A stretch of 56,838 nt of DNA from an uncultured Adlercreutzia sp. (GTDB lineage Bacteria; Actinomycetota; Coriobacteriia; Coriobacteriales; Eggerthellaceae). The DNA lies in the NCBI GenBank assembly GCA_910589165.1, contig CAJUSP010000003.1, positions 1-56,838 of the forward strand. Direction: 5' to 3'. Of this stretch, positions 16,865-26,370 are shown one piece after another (within the stretch, counting starts at the first letter, position 1; each line of letters begins with the position of its first letter). The notes beneath the pieces were generated by a model. The model saw nothing but the letters and a program-made list of their open reading frames with translations. It searched no databases and had not been told where the DNA came from. The position numbers were made by a program, and so were the translations under genes.

Positions 16865-17671
16865 CTAAAGCGGGAGGTAGTTCGCGGCGATGACGCAGGC
16901 GATCATCAGGGCCAGGGCGGCCGAGCCCACGGCGTCGCGCCAGGTGAGGCGCAGGGGCGTAAGGCGCGTTATGCCCTCGCCGCCGTGGTAGCAGCGGGCC
17001 TCCATGGCCAAACTCAAGGTTTCGGCATGGCGGAAGGCGCTCGTGAACAGGGGGATGAGCAGGGCCGTCAGCGACTGGATGCCGCCGCGGAAGGGGTTGG
17101 CCGTGAAGGTGGCCCCGCGGCTCTTCTGGGCGCGGTAGATGGTGCCGAGCTCGGTCATGAACTGGGGCAGGAAGCGCAGGGCGATACCGAGGATCATGCC
17201 CAGCTCGTGGGCCGGCACGCCGATGCGGGAAAGCGGTGCCAGCAGGCGTTCGAAGGCGGCGGTGATGTCGAGGGTAGTCGTGGTGAGCGTGAGCAGGCTC
17301 ATGCCCATGAGCAGAAGCAGCAGCCGGCATCCGATGAACGCGGCCGACTGCAGGCCCTTCTCGCTCACGCAGATGATGCCGAACTCGAAGTACACCCGGC
17401 CGCCCTGGACGAAGAGCACGTTCAGCAGCGCCGTGAGCACCACGAGCACGAGCAGGGGCCCGATGGCGCGCACCGCCTGCAGAAGCGGAATGCGGCTGGC
17501 CGAGTAGAAGCCCACGACGAACAGGGCCGCCACCGCGAGCGAGACCGGCGTGGCCGCGCAGAACACGGCGACCATGAGCACGAGCGACAAGATGAACTTC
17601 ACCCGCGGGTCCATGGCGTGCACGAGGGACTCCTCGGGCCAGTACTGGCCGATGATCGCGCGGCTAGCCAT
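16865..17671 (-). CDS. ecfT: ECF transporter transmembrane component EcfT
   Basis: A 268-residue membrane scaffold coupling the two ATPases to an S component. Several helices are followed by the cytoplasmic coupling region with QKSRGATF and AMEARCYHG, the two Ala/Ser-Arg motifs that dock into EcfA grooves. ATG 17669-17671 (MASRAIIGQYW) overlaps the end of ecfA2 by 8 bp. Because EcfT is shared in group II systems, it may also serve S components elsewhere. Confidence 0.93.
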   Translation of the reverse strand: MASRAIIGQYWPEESLVHAMDPRVKFILSLVLMVAVFCAATPVSLAVAALFVVGFYSASRIPLLQAVRAIGPLLVLVVLTALLNVLFVQGGRVYFEFGIICVSEKGLQSAAFIGCRLLLLLMGMSLLTLTTTTLDITAAFERLLAPLSRIGVPAHELGMILGIALRFLPQFMTELGTIYRAQKSRGATFTANPFRGGIQSLTALLIPLFTSAFRHAETLSLAMEARCYHGGEGITRLTPLRLTWRDAVGSAALALMIACVIAANYLPL

Positions 17672-18596
17672 GGGAGGGCTCCTCGGCGCGTACGCAGCCC
17701 AGCTGGGCGGCGATGTCGGCGGCCAGGGTGCGCTCGTCGTAGAGGGCGCGCGGCAGCGCGAAGCCGGCCGCGCGCAGCTCACCCGCGAAGGCCTCGGGCG
17801 CCGGGGCACCCAGGCCCACGGCCTTCAGCGCCGCCGCATCGGCGAACACCTCGGCCGGCGTGCCCAGGGCGAACACGCGGCCCTCCGACAGCACGAGGAT
17901 ACGGTCGGAAAGCGCCGCCAGATCCTCCATGGAGTGGGACACCATCACCACGGTGCGGCCGCCGCCGTGCAAATCGCGGATGAGCCCGAGGAACTCCTCG
18001 CGCGAGAGCGGGTCGAGCCCGGCCACCGGCTCGTCGAGCACGAGCACCTCAGGCTCCATGGCGAGCACGCCCGCGAAGGCCACGCGGCGCTGCTGGCCGC
18101 CGGACAGGTCGAAGGGGCTGCGGTCACGCAGCTCGTCGAAGGAGAGCCCCACGAGCGCGAGCCCCTCGCGGACCCGGCGGTCCACTTCCTCTTCCGCCAG
18201 CTTCATATTGCGCGGCCCGAAGGCCACATCGTCGTAGACGGTGTTGGCGAACAGCTGGTTTTCCGGGTACTGGAACACGAGGCCCACCTGCTGGCGCACC
18301 TCGTGGGCCACGCCCTTCTCGACCAGGTCGCGCCCGTCGGCGAGCACGCGGCCCTCGGTGGGGTGCACGAGCCCGTTCATATGCTGGATGAGGGTCGATT
18401 TCCCGCTGCCGGTGTGCCCGGCGATGCCGAGGAACTCCCCCGGCTCCACGGCAAACGTCACATCGCGCAGGGCCCACAGGGCGTCGGGCGCGTTGCCCCA
18501 GTCGGCCCGGCGCGCCTCGCGCTTGGAACGGGCGCGCTTCTTCTCGGCCGCGGCGCCCTCGTAGCTGTAGCTTACCGCTTCGAAGCTAAGGCGCAT
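17664..18596 (-). CDS. ecfA2: ECF transporter ATPase EcfA2
   Basis: A 310-residue ABC ATPase: Walker A GHTGSGKST (about 58-66), signature LSGGQQRR, Walker B VLVLDEPVAGLD and the switch His in VMVSHSME. A basic insert (about 15-38, KKRARSKREARR) between the first strand and Walker A is longer than usual. Overlaps ecfA1 by 25 bp and ecfT by 8 bp. Confidence 0.94.
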   Translation of the reverse strand: MRLSFEAVSYSYEGAAAEKKRARSKREARRADWGNAPDALWALRDVTFAVEPGEFLGIAGHTGSGKSTLIQHMNGLVHPTEGRVLADGRDLVEKGVAHEVRQQVGLVFQYPENQLFANTVYDDVAFGPRNMKLAEEEVDRRVREGLALVGLSFDELRDRSPFDLSGGQQRRVAFAGVLAMEPEVLVLDEPVAGLDPLSREEFLGLIRDLHGGGRTVVMVSHSMEDLAALSDRILVLSEGRVFALGTPAEVFADAAALKAVGLGAPAPEAFAGELRAAGFALPRALYDERTLAADIAAQLGCVRAEEPSHG

Positions 18597-19405
18597 AGCT
18601 CCTCCTTCAGGGCGTCGTCGGTGATGCAGGTAGGCACGGGCACGCCGCGCTTCTGCAGTTCAAGGGAAAGCCGGCAGGCGAAGGGCACCTCCAGCGACAG
18701 CGCCCGTAGCTCGTCGGCGCGGGTGAGCACCTCGCCCGGCGCGCCGTCCATGCGCACCTGGCCGCCGTCGAGCACCACCACGCGCTCGGCCTGGGCCGCC
18801 TCCTCCATGTAGTGGGTGATCATCACGATGGTCATGCCGGCGCCGTGCAGCTCGCGCACCACGCGCAGAAGCCCGGCCCGCCCGCGAGGGTCGAGCATAG
18901 CCGTGGCCTCGTCCAAAATGAGGATGGCCGGGTCCATGGCCAGCACGCCGGCGATGGCCACGCGCTGCTTCTGGCCGCCGGAAAGGGCGTTGGTCTCGTG
19001 GGCCTCGAAGCCCTGCAGGCCCACTTCCGCAAGCGCGCTCGTGACCCGCTCGCGCAGCTCGGGATTGGGCACGCCGAGGTTTTCCGGCCCGAAGGCCACG
19101 TCGTTCTCGATGAGGCTCGCCACCAGCTGGTCGTCGGGGTTCTGGAACACGAGCCCCGCGTTCGAGCGGATGAAGAACGTCTGATCGGCGTCGCGCGTGT
19201 CGGCGCCGAAGGTGCGCACGGAGCCCTCGTCGGGGACGAGCAGGGCGTTGATGTGCTTGGCCAGGGTCGACTTCCCCGAGCCGTTCCCGCCGAGCAGGCA
19301 CAGGAACTGGCCCTGGGGCACCGTGAGGTCCAGGTGGCGGAAGACGAAGCGCTCGCCGTCGTAGGTGAACCCGGCGTCGGCGAACTGGACGAAGGTCTCC
19401 TCCAT
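18572..19405 (-). CDS. ecfA1: ECF transporter ATPase EcfA1
   Basis: A 277-residue ABC ATPase: Walker A GGNGSGKST (about 36-44), Q-loop QNPDDQ, signature LSGGQKQR, Walker B ILILDEATAMLD and switch His in ITHYMEE. It forms the heterodimeric motor with EcfA2. It overlaps the ribU stop by 1 nt, so the transporter is one operon. Confidence 0.94.
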   Translation of the reverse strand: MEETFVQFADAGFTYDGERFVFRHLDLTVPQGQFLCLLGGNGSGKSTLAKHINALLVPDEGSVRTFGADTRDADQTFFIRSNAGLVFQNPDDQLVASLIENDVAFGPENLGVPNPELRERVTSALAEVGLQGFEAHETNALSGGQKQRVAIAGVLAMDPAILILDEATAMLDPRGRAGLLRVVRELHGAGMTIVMITHYMEEAAQAERVVVLDGGQVRMDGAPGEVLTRADELRALSLEVPFACRLSLELQKRGVPVPTCITDDALKEELCALASKR

Positions 19406-20040
19406 TAGCGACCGATCACCTGCTTCTTCTTCGGCGTGATCAGGTTCGAGATGGCCTTGTACACGATAAGGGTGAGCACCGCGTTCAGCAGGCCCTTCAG
19501 CAGGTTGAACGGCACGAGGATGGGAATGATCATGGCCACCACGGCGTCAAGCGGCACGCCGAGCCACGCCGGCGTCACCACCAGATTGCCGAGCACCGCC
19601 ATGATAACGCCGAACACGATGCCGAGCAGCAGGCCGATGATGGCGCCCTTGAACGTGTGCAGCTTCTGGTACACGAGCGCCGAGGGCAGCACGAAGCCGA
19701 GGACCACGAGCGCGTTCATGACGGCGCCGGTGAAGTCGGCGAACAGGATGCCGTGGGCCACCACCGAGATGAGGCCGCAGGCCAGGCCCGCGGCGGGCCC
19801 GAAGGCGAAGCCGCAGACGGCCGCGGGCATGATGGAGGCGTCGTAGGACAGCCACGCCACGCCGGGCAAAAGCGGGAACTCGACGAAGGACAGCAGCACC
19901 GAGATGGCGCACAGAAGCGCGATGGTCACGAGCGTGCGGGTGGACCAGCGGTTCGTGTTGGCCATGGAGGCCTGGACCGTGGGGGCCTTGGCCGGGCGCA
20001 CGGGGCTTTTCACGGCGGGGTTGGTAGGTTGCTTTGCCAT
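19405..20040 (-). CDS. ribU: ECF S component, riboflavin transporter RibU
   Basis: A 211-residue six-helix membrane protein with a basic, Pro-rich N-terminus, binding riboflavin for uptake. The first helix TLVTIALLCAISVLLSF and FGPAAGLACGLISVVAHG fit RibU-type S components. Substrate is supported by the FMN riboswitch in its leader (20205-20366). The ATG follows a GAAAGAAGGTG ribosome site. Confidence 0.92.
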   Translation of the reverse strand: MAKQPTNPAVKSPVRPAKAPTVQASMANTNRWSTRTLVTIALLCAISVLLSFVEFPLLPGVAWLSYDASIMPAAVCGFAFGPAAGLACGLISVVAHGILFADFTGAVMNALVVLGFVLPSALVYQKLHTFKGAIIGLLLGIVFGVIMAVLGNLVVTPAWLGVPLDAVVAMIIPILVPFNLLKGLLNAVLTLIVYKAISNLITPKKKQVIGR

Positions 20041-20096
20041 GGGGCACCTTCTTTCTCTTCGCGAGGAACTTGTCCGACGGTGCCCTTTTCCCCTCG

Positions 20097-20139
20097 CAAA
20101 AAGAAAACGAGCCCGCATGAATTCCCATTCATACAGGCT
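20097..20139 (-). terminator. Riboswitch-controlled intrinsic terminator
   Basis: Minus-strand stem 20110-20139 (AGCC...GGCT arms, about 12 bp, small GGG loop) is followed by CGTTTTCTTTTT at 20098-20109. It lies between the FMN aptamer and ribU, so high FMN is expected to stop transcription here. Confidence 0.88.
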
Positions 20140-20204
20140 TCCGAGATGTCGCGCTTCGCGGGGTGCGCCGGGGCGCCTTCGCCCTGCAATGCGCGAACGT
20201 CTGC

Positions 20205-20366
20205 CTCTTCCATCCGGACTGTAACCGTTGGCCCCGGAATTTCACCGGATCAGCCTGCGGGCCTTATGAGCCGCGCAGGGTCGCGGGCTTGCGCGGGGCT
20301 TACCGCCCCACCGGGCCTGCCGCCCGGACGCTTACCGCCAGTGAGGATTTCCACCTCGCCCTGAAA
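20205..20366 (-). promoter_or_regulatory. FMN riboswitch (RFN element)
   Basis: Read on the minus strand, the leader shows the conserved RFN blocks in order: AGGGCGAGGTGGAAATCCTC, GGCGGTAAG, AGCCCGCGA, CTGATCCGGTGAAATTCCGG and ACAGTCCGGATGGAAGA. These form the six-helix FMN aptamer. Downstream is an intrinsic terminator, then ribU and the ECF genes. Confidence 0.95.
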
Positions 20367-20573
20367 CAGAATTCACGGCCCGTATTGTAGGAGAAGGGCG
20401 TAGTGCCGCGCAACCCCCAAATTGGCGCGGGCGGGCAACCTCGCTCGGATGCCGCGGTGTTCTCCAATGGAAACTTTTTCGGCGCGCCCTATACACCGTT
20501 TAGGCGATTACCCCGGCCGGGACGCTCCCGTATCGTATTCGGCACTGGAAGAGAAGAGAAAAGGGAGACCCCC

Positions 20574-22670
20574 ATGGTTACACCGAACCACCCCCGCCGC
20601 GCGGCCCGCGCGCTGACGAGCCGTCCGATGCCGAGCGGGGCCGCCGCCGGTGCCGCGCGTCCGCTGGGCCGTCGCGCCGGCAATATCGTTTTGGCCTGCG
20701 CGCTCTCGCTGAGCATGGTGCCCAGCCTCGCTTTCGCCGAGGAGGCGGAAACCGTCGAGGGCGAGAGCATCGAACTGGTCACCGAGAGCGCAGCCGCGGC
20801 GGAGCCGACCACCGAGTCTGCGCCTACGACGAAGACCGAAGCGACGAAGGAGAAGGCGGAAGAGAAAGCAGAGGGAGCAAAGGCGCCCGAGAAGCCTGAA
20901 TCCTCTGACAAGACCAACAAGACCGAGGGTACCCAGCAGTCGGGCAACGAGACGGAAGCCGCCGCACCCACCGCGACGGAGACGCCCGCCACGCCCGAGG
21001 CAGAGCCGTCCGACACCGCCTCCGCAACACCTGAGACCCCGACCAACGACGCTACGGCGCAAAATGTCGAACTGACAGAGGGCGTTACCTACGAGGGTGA
21101 GGCAGCTCTGGTGAAAGCAGCCGGCACTCCGTCCGGCGCGGCCCGATACATCGAGAAAACCATCACCGTGGTTCGCCACGGCGCGGTTTACATCGTTACG
21201 TTCTCCGTAACCACCGAGGGCCAGCAATACATCACCGAGATCGAGGGCGCCTCCTCTTTGGGCGAAGGACACTACGCCCTTCGCGCGGCTTCGATAGATG
21301 ACCCGCTGTCAATCAAGTTCAAGCTCACAACCCCCATGGGGGCCATGACGCAAGAAGGGTTCCTGGCGATTGCGGCAGACTCCTTGACTGAAGCCGACAG
21401 CAATTCAGTCGACAAGTCGGGGCTTCAGGGGGTTCTGGCGGCGGCGAAGCGGCTGACTCAAGGGCAGAAGAGCGATGCGGCTTGGAAGACGTTACAGGAC
21501 GCCATTAAAGCGGCGGAGGCAGTGCTGGCGAACGACAGCGCAACTGAGGACGAGGTGACGCAGGCCGCCGCTTCCGTCGGTCGGGCCATGAAGGCGTTCA
21601 ACGAGAGCGAGAACGTGGGCGGGATGGATCAGCCGACGCCCGAGCAGCCGGGCGCGTCGGATTCCGAGCAGACGCCGAAGCCGCCCGTCCAGGCCGAGGA
21701 CGGCGCCGTGGCGACGCCGGGCGGGTTCTATCTCGTGAAGGACAAGGCCTACCCGGTGAAGGCGAGCACCACCAGCTCCATGATCAACCAGATGAGCTTG
21801 CTTGACGAGGACGCGACGGTGGTATGGAACGGCAGCGCCTACGTGGTCACCATCGGCTTCCAAGGCACCATGGCCAGCGCGCTCAAGGGCATCACCTACG
21901 AGGGCAAGCAGGCGCAGGCTCTCGGCAACAACCGCTTCTCCTTCGAGGCGTCGGACATTGCCAAGGGCTTCCACCTGGCCTTCAACCTGGGCTCGCCCGC
22001 CCCGGAGATGACCGTCGAGGGCGACATCATGCTGGACACCACTTCCCTGCCCACCGAATCGGGCAAGCCCATCGAATCGGAGAAGCCGACGCCGAAGCCG
22101 GAGGGCGACAGCAACCAGAACGCCAACAACAGCGGCGCTACGAACAACAGCTCCACGAAGGCCGAGAAGTTCCAGGTGGGACACACCTACCGGGTGCCGA
22201 TCTCGTTCACCAAGCAGGGCAGCTCGACCACATCCATGGCCGCGAAGTACTTCGGCGACACGGCGCTCGTACGGCCGCGCGCGAACGGCACCTTCGACGT
22301 GACCTTTGCCGCCACCTCCGAGGGGCTGAAGTACATCAACGCGCTGAAGTACAAGGGCGCGAACCTCAAGCGGTCGGGCAACCAGTTCACCGTGAACATC
22401 CCGGCGGCCTCAGGCGACACCACCGTGCCCATCGTCATGGACATCTCGATGCTGCGCGATTTGGGCCTGGGAGACGCCGTGACGGCCGACATGCACCTGT
22501 ACCTGAGCCGCGCCGAGGACCTGGGCACGGGCAAGGACGGCGCCCAGGCCTCCTCGAACGCGATGCTCGCCCAGACCGGCGACGCCGAAGACGCGACCGG
22601 CCTTGCCCTGGCGGCCATGGCCGCAGGCGCTGTGGCCGTAGCCTGCCGCCGTCGCCTTAGCGCCGAGTAG
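20574..22670 (+). CDS. Cell-wall-anchored heme-binding (NEAT-like) surface protein
   Basis: A 698-residue secreted protein: signal peptide ending AFA (about 55), an acidic Thr/Glu/Ala-rich linker (60-160), three NEAT-like beta domains (about 165-272, 382-492, 532-645), a helical FIVAR-like segment (280-345) between the first two, and a sorting signal LAQTGD (about 665) with hydrophobic stretch and RRR tail. The NEAT heme tyrosines (YxxxY) are absent; each domain has a Met in the corresponding late hairpin (GAMTQEG, PEMTVEG, ADMHLYL). ATG 20574 follows AGGGAG. First gene of the heme uptake operon; it likely captures heme at the surface. Confidence 0.75.
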   Translation: MVTPNHPRRAARALTSRPMPSGAAAGAARPLGRRAGNIVLACALSLSMVPSLAFAEEAETVEGESIELVTESAAAAEPTTESAPTTKTEATKEKAEEKAEGAKAPEKPESSDKTNKTEGTQQSGNETEAAAPTATETPATPEAEPSDTASATPETPTNDATAQNVELTEGVTYEGEAALVKAAGTPSGAARYIEKTITVVRHGAVYIVTFSVTTEGQQYITEIEGASSLGEGHYALRAASIDDPLSIKFKLTTPMGAMTQEGFLAIAADSLTEADSNSVDKSGLQGVLAAAKRLTQGQKSDAAWKTLQDAIKAAEAVLANDSATEDEVTQAAASVGRAMKAFNESENVGGMDQPTPEQPGASDSEQTPKPPVQAEDGAVATPGGFYLVKDKAYPVKASTTSSMINQMSLLDEDATVVWNGSAYVVTIGFQGTMASALKGITYEGKQAQALGNNRFSFEASDIAKGFHLAFNLGSPAPEMTVEGDIMLDTTSLPTESGKPIESEKPTPKPEGDSNQNANNSGATNNSSTKAEKFQVGHTYRVPISFTKQGSSTTSMAAKYFGDTALVRPRANGTFDVTFAATSEGLKYINALKYKGANLKRSGNQFTVNIPAASGDTTVPIVMDISMLRDLGLGDAVTADMHLYLSRAEDLGTGKDGAQASSNAMLAQTGDAEDATGLALAAMAAGAVAVACRRRLSAE

Positions 22671-22681
22671 AAAGGTTCCCC

Positions 22682-23644
22682 ATGACTCGCACCCGCTTTG
22701 CCCTTCCCGCCTTCGCGGCGGCTGTAGCCCTCGTCGCCTCCCTGGCCCTGGCCGCCGCGCTTCCCTCCTTCGCCTTCGCCGCGGTATCCACCGTGGAAAC
22801 GGCCGAGGTGACGCCCAGCTACCCCAATCCCGTCACGGGCGAGATCGAGGACCCGGGCGACCCTAACATGGTGGCCATGGCCGAATCCATGATGGAGGGC
22901 GTGACCTTCCCCTACGCGCTCGTCGAGACCGACACCGACGGCACCTGCTACGTCACCCTGCGCTTCAATTTGGCCGACCAGGAGAGCGGCGTGTGGATGG
23001 AGGCCTCCACCGACGGCGGCGCGACCTATGCGGACGTGCCCGCCGGCGAAGTGACTGCCGAGAACGCCGAGGAGAACACCGCCGACTGGCGCTTCACCGT
23101 GCCTGCGGGCACGACGCATTTGCGCAGCCACCTGGGAGTTATCCCCATCGAGCGCGAGGTCATCTACTTCCTCACCCTGGGCAACGCCGTGGAAGGCAAC
23201 GCCGCCGGCTTCGTGCAGACGGTGACCCCGGGCGAGGGAGCCGAGGAGCCGGAAGCGGCCGAGGGTGCCGAGCCCGCAACGACGGCCGAAGCGGAGCCGA
23301 CGGACGGCAGCGCTGCCGCGGGCGAGGACGCCGAAGAGGCCGCGCCAGAGGCGGACGCCGAGGCAGCGGCCGGCATCAAGGAGTACAACGCCGAGGGGCG
23401 CGATGTCACCGGCGGCGTAAGCGAGGAGCCAGAGCTCGATGGCGGCACCATCGCCCTTGTGGCAGCCGTCGCCGTGGCCGTGGTCGCCGTGGCCGGCATT
23501 GTCGTGTTCGTCGCCTACGTGCGCCCCAAGCGCGCCCGCCAGGCGGCGGCTGCGGCGGCGGCCCAGGGACAGGGCGCCACTCCCAACAGCGCCGGTGCCG
23601 CCGAGACGAAGGCCGACGATACGGAAGCGAGCCCCCGTGGCTAG
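22682..23644 (+). CDS. Membrane-anchored surface protein, NEAT-like, heme uptake operon
   Basis: A 320-residue protein with signal peptide (1-33), one beta-rich domain (about 45-175), an acidic Ala/Glu linker (about 180-255), a transmembrane helix (about 258-282) and a short basic, Ala-rich cytosolic tail. It has no sortase motif, so it is held by its helix. It lies 11 nt after the LAQTGD protein and overlaps the lipoprotein gene. By analogy with Shp or IsdC it may relay heme from the wall protein to the lipoprotein; the domain similarity is weaker than in the first protein. Confidence 0.65.
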   Translation: MTRTRFALPAFAAAVALVASLALAAALPSFAFAAVSTVETAEVTPSYPNPVTGEIEDPGDPNMVAMAESMMEGVTFPYALVETDTDGTCYVTLRFNLADQESGVWMEASTDGGATYADVPAGEVTAENAEENTADWRFTVPAGTTHLRSHLGVIPIEREVIYFLTLGNAVEGNAAGFVQTVTPGEGAEEPEAAEGAEPATTAEAEPTDGSAAAGEDAEEAAPEADAEAAAGIKEYNAEGRDVTGGVSEEPELDGGTIALVAAVAVAVVAVAGIVVFVAYVRPKRARQAAAAAAAQGQGATPNSAGAAETKADDTEASPRG

Positions 23645-24563
23645 AAGCTCCCGCTCGCCTGAAACGTCTTCGGGCGGCCGCAGGCTTATCGCGGCCGCCC
23701 TCGGGCTGCTGCTGGCCGCAGGGCTTCTCGGCGGCTGCGTGGACCAGCACCCGGAACGGGCCGAGGGCGACGGCAGCCCCCGCATCATCGCCGCCTCGCC
23801 GGCCATCGCGGACCTCTGCGACCTTCTATCCCTGGACCTTATCGCCGTGCCCACCACGGCCAAGGAGCTCCCCGAGCGCTACCAGGGCCTTCCCGAAATC
23901 GGCACCGCCATCGCGCCGGACCTGGAAAAGGTCCGCTCTCTGCGCCCCGACGTGGTGCTCTCCCCCGCCTCGCTTTCCCACGATTTGCAACCGAAATACG
24001 CCGGCATTGCCACCGGCGCGCTGTTCCTGGATCTGAAGAGCGTCGACGGTATGTACGACTCACTGTCTTACCTGGGCCGACGCTTCAACCGCGAGGAGAC
24101 GGCCGAAGCGCTCGTGGCCAGCTACCGGGCCTTTCTGGACGAATACCAGGCCACCCACGAGAGCGCCGAGGCGCCCCGGGTGCTCATCCTCATGGGAGTG
24201 CCCGGGTCCTACCTGGTGGCGACGCCGAACAGCTACATCGGCAGCCTCGTGGAGATGGCTGGAGGCGAGAACGTCTATGCCGAGGCCGAAGATGAGTTCG
24301 TGAACGTGAACACCGAGGACATGGCGGCCCGCGACCCGGACATCATCCTGCGGGCGAGCCATGCGCTGCCCGACGAGGTGCAGGCCATGTTCGCGAAGGA
24401 GTTCGCCGAGAACGACATCTGGAAGCACTTCCGCGCCGTGGAGGAGGGCCGGGTCTACGACCTGCCGCCGGAGCTCTTCGGCATGAGCGCGACTATGGAC
24501 TACCCCGCGGCCCTCGAGCATTTGGACGGACTGCTGTACGGGAAAGGAGCGCACCATGGTTAG
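23637..24563 (+). CDS. Heme/iron-complex ABC transporter substrate-binding lipoprotein (IsdE-like)
   Basis: A 308-residue class III binding protein (FecB/PeripBP_2 fold). The lipobox LLGGC gives Cys about 34; the fold is read from PRIIAASPAIADLCDLL and VYDLPPELFGMSATMDYPAALEHL. The GTG at 23637-23639 starts inside the end of the upstream gene (8-bp overlap), giving a compact signal peptide. Substrate (heme) is inferred from the NEAT-like proteins upstream. Confidence 0.88.
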   Translation: MARSSRSPETSSGGRRLIAAALGLLLAAGLLGGCVDQHPERAEGDGSPRIIAASPAIADLCDLLSLDLIAVPTTAKELPERYQGLPEIGTAIAPDLEKVRSLRPDVVLSPASLSHDLQPKYAGIATGALFLDLKSVDGMYDSLSYLGRRFNREETAEALVASYRAFLDEYQATHESAEAPRVLILMGVPGSYLVATPNSYIGSLVEMAGGENVYAEAEDEFVNVNTEDMAARDPDIILRASHALPDEVQAMFAKEFAENDIWKHFRAVEEGRVYDLPPELFGMSATMDYPAALEHLDGLLYGKGAHHG

Positions 24564-25548
24564 CACCGCGCGACGCATCGCCGCGTTTCTGGTCACGGCG
24601 GCGGCACTGTTCGCATTGGCCCTTCTCGCCGTGAACACCGGCAGCTTGCAGGTGAGCCCCGAGCAGCTTATCAACGGGCTGTTCGTCGCCTTCGACGAGG
24701 ACGTGTCCGTCGTCTACGACCTGCGCTTCCCCCGCATCATCATCGCCTTGGTAGGCGGGGCGGCCATGGCGGTGTCCGGCGTGCTTCTGCAGGCGGCCAT
24801 CCGCAACCCGCTCGCCGACCCGGGCATCATCGGCATCAACGCCGGGGCGTCACTCGTGGCCGTGGTGGTCACCGCGCTCTTCCCGGCCTGGCTCGCCTTT
24901 ACGCCGGCTCTTGCCTTCGCCGGGGGCATGGTCGCCTTCCTCGTCGTCTACAGCCTGTCGTGGAAGGGAGGCCTGTCGCCTCTGCGCGTGATTCTCATCG
25001 GCGTGGCCGTGGGCACCATGTTCTCGGGCCTCATGGCGGCGTTCAGCTCCACCGGCGGCGGGGTGTCCAGCTCGGTGGCGAGCCTCGTAGACGCGAACAT
25101 CACGATGAAGACCTGGGCCGACGTGCAGACCATCGCCGTCTACACCGCCGCGGGCCTTATCCTGGCCCTTCTGTGCGCACGGCGCTGCGACATGTTGGCA
25201 CTGGAGGATAAGACCGCCCGGGCCCTCGGCGTGGAAGTGAGCGCGAGCCGCTTTGCCGTGTCGGCCGTGGCAGTGCTTCTGGCCTCGGTGGCCACGGCCA
25301 TCATAGGCCCCATCAGCTTCCTCGGCCTCATCGTGCCGCACATGGCCCGCATCCTCGTGGGCACGAGCCACCGCGCGCTCATCCCCTACGCCGCCCTGCT
25401 CGGGGCGCTCGTGCTTCTGGCCGCCGACACCGTGGGGCGCACCATCGCCGCCCCCTACGAGATCAGCGCGGCGGTCATCATGGCCGTCGTGGGCGGCCCG
25501 GTATTCATCGTTTTGCTGAGAGGAGCGCGCGCGACCTATGGCGAGTAA
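24556..25548 (+). CDS. FecCD-family ABC permease (heme importer)
   Basis: A 330-residue BtuC/FecCD-type permease with about ten helices; LRFPRIIIALVGGAAMAVSGVLLQ and RNPLADPGIIGINAGAS are the family signature, and IGPISFLGLIVPHMAR the ATPase-coupling loop. It overlaps the lipoprotein gene by 8 bp and the ATPase gene by 11 bp, so all three are made together. Confidence 0.95.
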   Translation: MVSTARRIAAFLVTAAALFALALLAVNTGSLQVSPEQLINGLFVAFDEDVSVVYDLRFPRIIIALVGGAAMAVSGVLLQAAIRNPLADPGIIGINAGASLVAVVVTALFPAWLAFTPALAFAGGMVAFLVVYSLSWKGGLSPLRVILIGVAVGTMFSGLMAAFSSTGGGVSSSVASLVDANITMKTWADVQTIAVYTAAGLILALLCARRCDMLALEDKTARALGVEVSASRFAVSAVAVLLASVATAIIGPISFLGLIVPHMARILVGTSHRALIPYAALLGALVLLAADTVGRTIAAPYEISAAVIMAVVGGPVFIVLLRGARATYGE

Positions 25549-26314
25549 CGTGTTCACCATCGAGAACCTCGCGTTCTCCTACGGGGCCCATCCCGTGTTC
25601 GACGGGCTTTCGCTCGCCTTCCGCGAAGGGGCCGTCACCACGCTCATCGGGGCCAACGGCTCGGGGAAGTCCACCCTGTTCGACCTCATGACGAAGAACC
25701 TGAAGCCCCGGGCCGGCTCGCTGTTTCTGCGCGGCGCGAACGTGGCCGATCTGCGCCTGCGCGACTTCGCCAAGCTCGTGGCCATCGTGCACCAGCGCAA
25801 CATTGCCCCGGCCGACCTCACCGTCGAGCGGCTCGTGGCCTACGGGCGGTTCCCCTACCGCTCCTTCGGGAGATCGGGGGATGCGGCGGAAGACGCCCGC
25901 ATGGTGGACTGGGCCCTTGAGGTCTGTGAACTTGCGGATTGCCGCGGCCAGTCGGTGTCGTCGCTTTCCGGCGGCCAGGCCCAGCGCGCCTGGATCGCGC
26001 TCGCGCTGGCCCAGGGGTCGCGGGTACTGCTTCTCGACGAGCCCACTACCTACCTAGACGTGCGCTACCAGCTGGACATCCTGCGCCTTGTGCGGCGGTT
26101 GAACGAGGAGTTCGCCATGACGGTGATCATGGTGCTCCACGATGTGAACCAGGCGCTGCACTACTCCGACGAGGTGGTGGCGCTCGCCGACGGGCGCGTG
26201 GTGGCCCAGGGGGCGCCTGGCGACATCGTGAGCGAGGAGCTGCTGCGGGCCGTCTACGGCATTCCCCTGCGCGTGGTAGAGGTGGACGGTCGCCCCTTTG
26301 TGCTGGAGGTGTAG
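25538..26314 (+). CDS. ABC transporter ATPase (heme/siderophore type)
   Basis: A 258-residue FepC-type ATPase: Walker A GANGSGKST (about 38-46), Q-loop VHQRN, signature LSGGQAQR, Walker B VLLLDEPTTYLD, switch His in VLHDVNQAL. Energises the permease encoded just upstream. Last gene of the operon; the gene beyond is convergent, with an AGGCGGCCGCCT palindrome between. Confidence 0.95.
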   Translation: MASNVFTIENLAFSYGAHPVFDGLSLAFREGAVTTLIGANGSGKSTLFDLMTKNLKPRAGSLFLRGANVADLRLRDFAKLVAIVHQRNIAPADLTVERLVAYGRFPYRSFGRSGDAAEDARMVDWALEVCELADCRGQSVSSLSGGQAQRAWIALALAQGSRVLLLDEPTTYLDVRYQLDILRLVRRLNEEFAMTVIMVLHDVNQALHYSDEVVALADGRVVAQGAPGDIVSEELLRAVYGIPLRVVEVDGRPFVLEV

Positions 26315-26370
26315 GCGGCCGCCTTGCTTCGGAAGGACCGCGAAGGCGCCTGAGGAGTGCTGGCAGCGGC

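Noticed and set aside
22187..23863. Minus-strand frame of 558 codons across the heme surface genes
   Set aside because: Low-complexity antisense of two genes with signal peptides and anchors.
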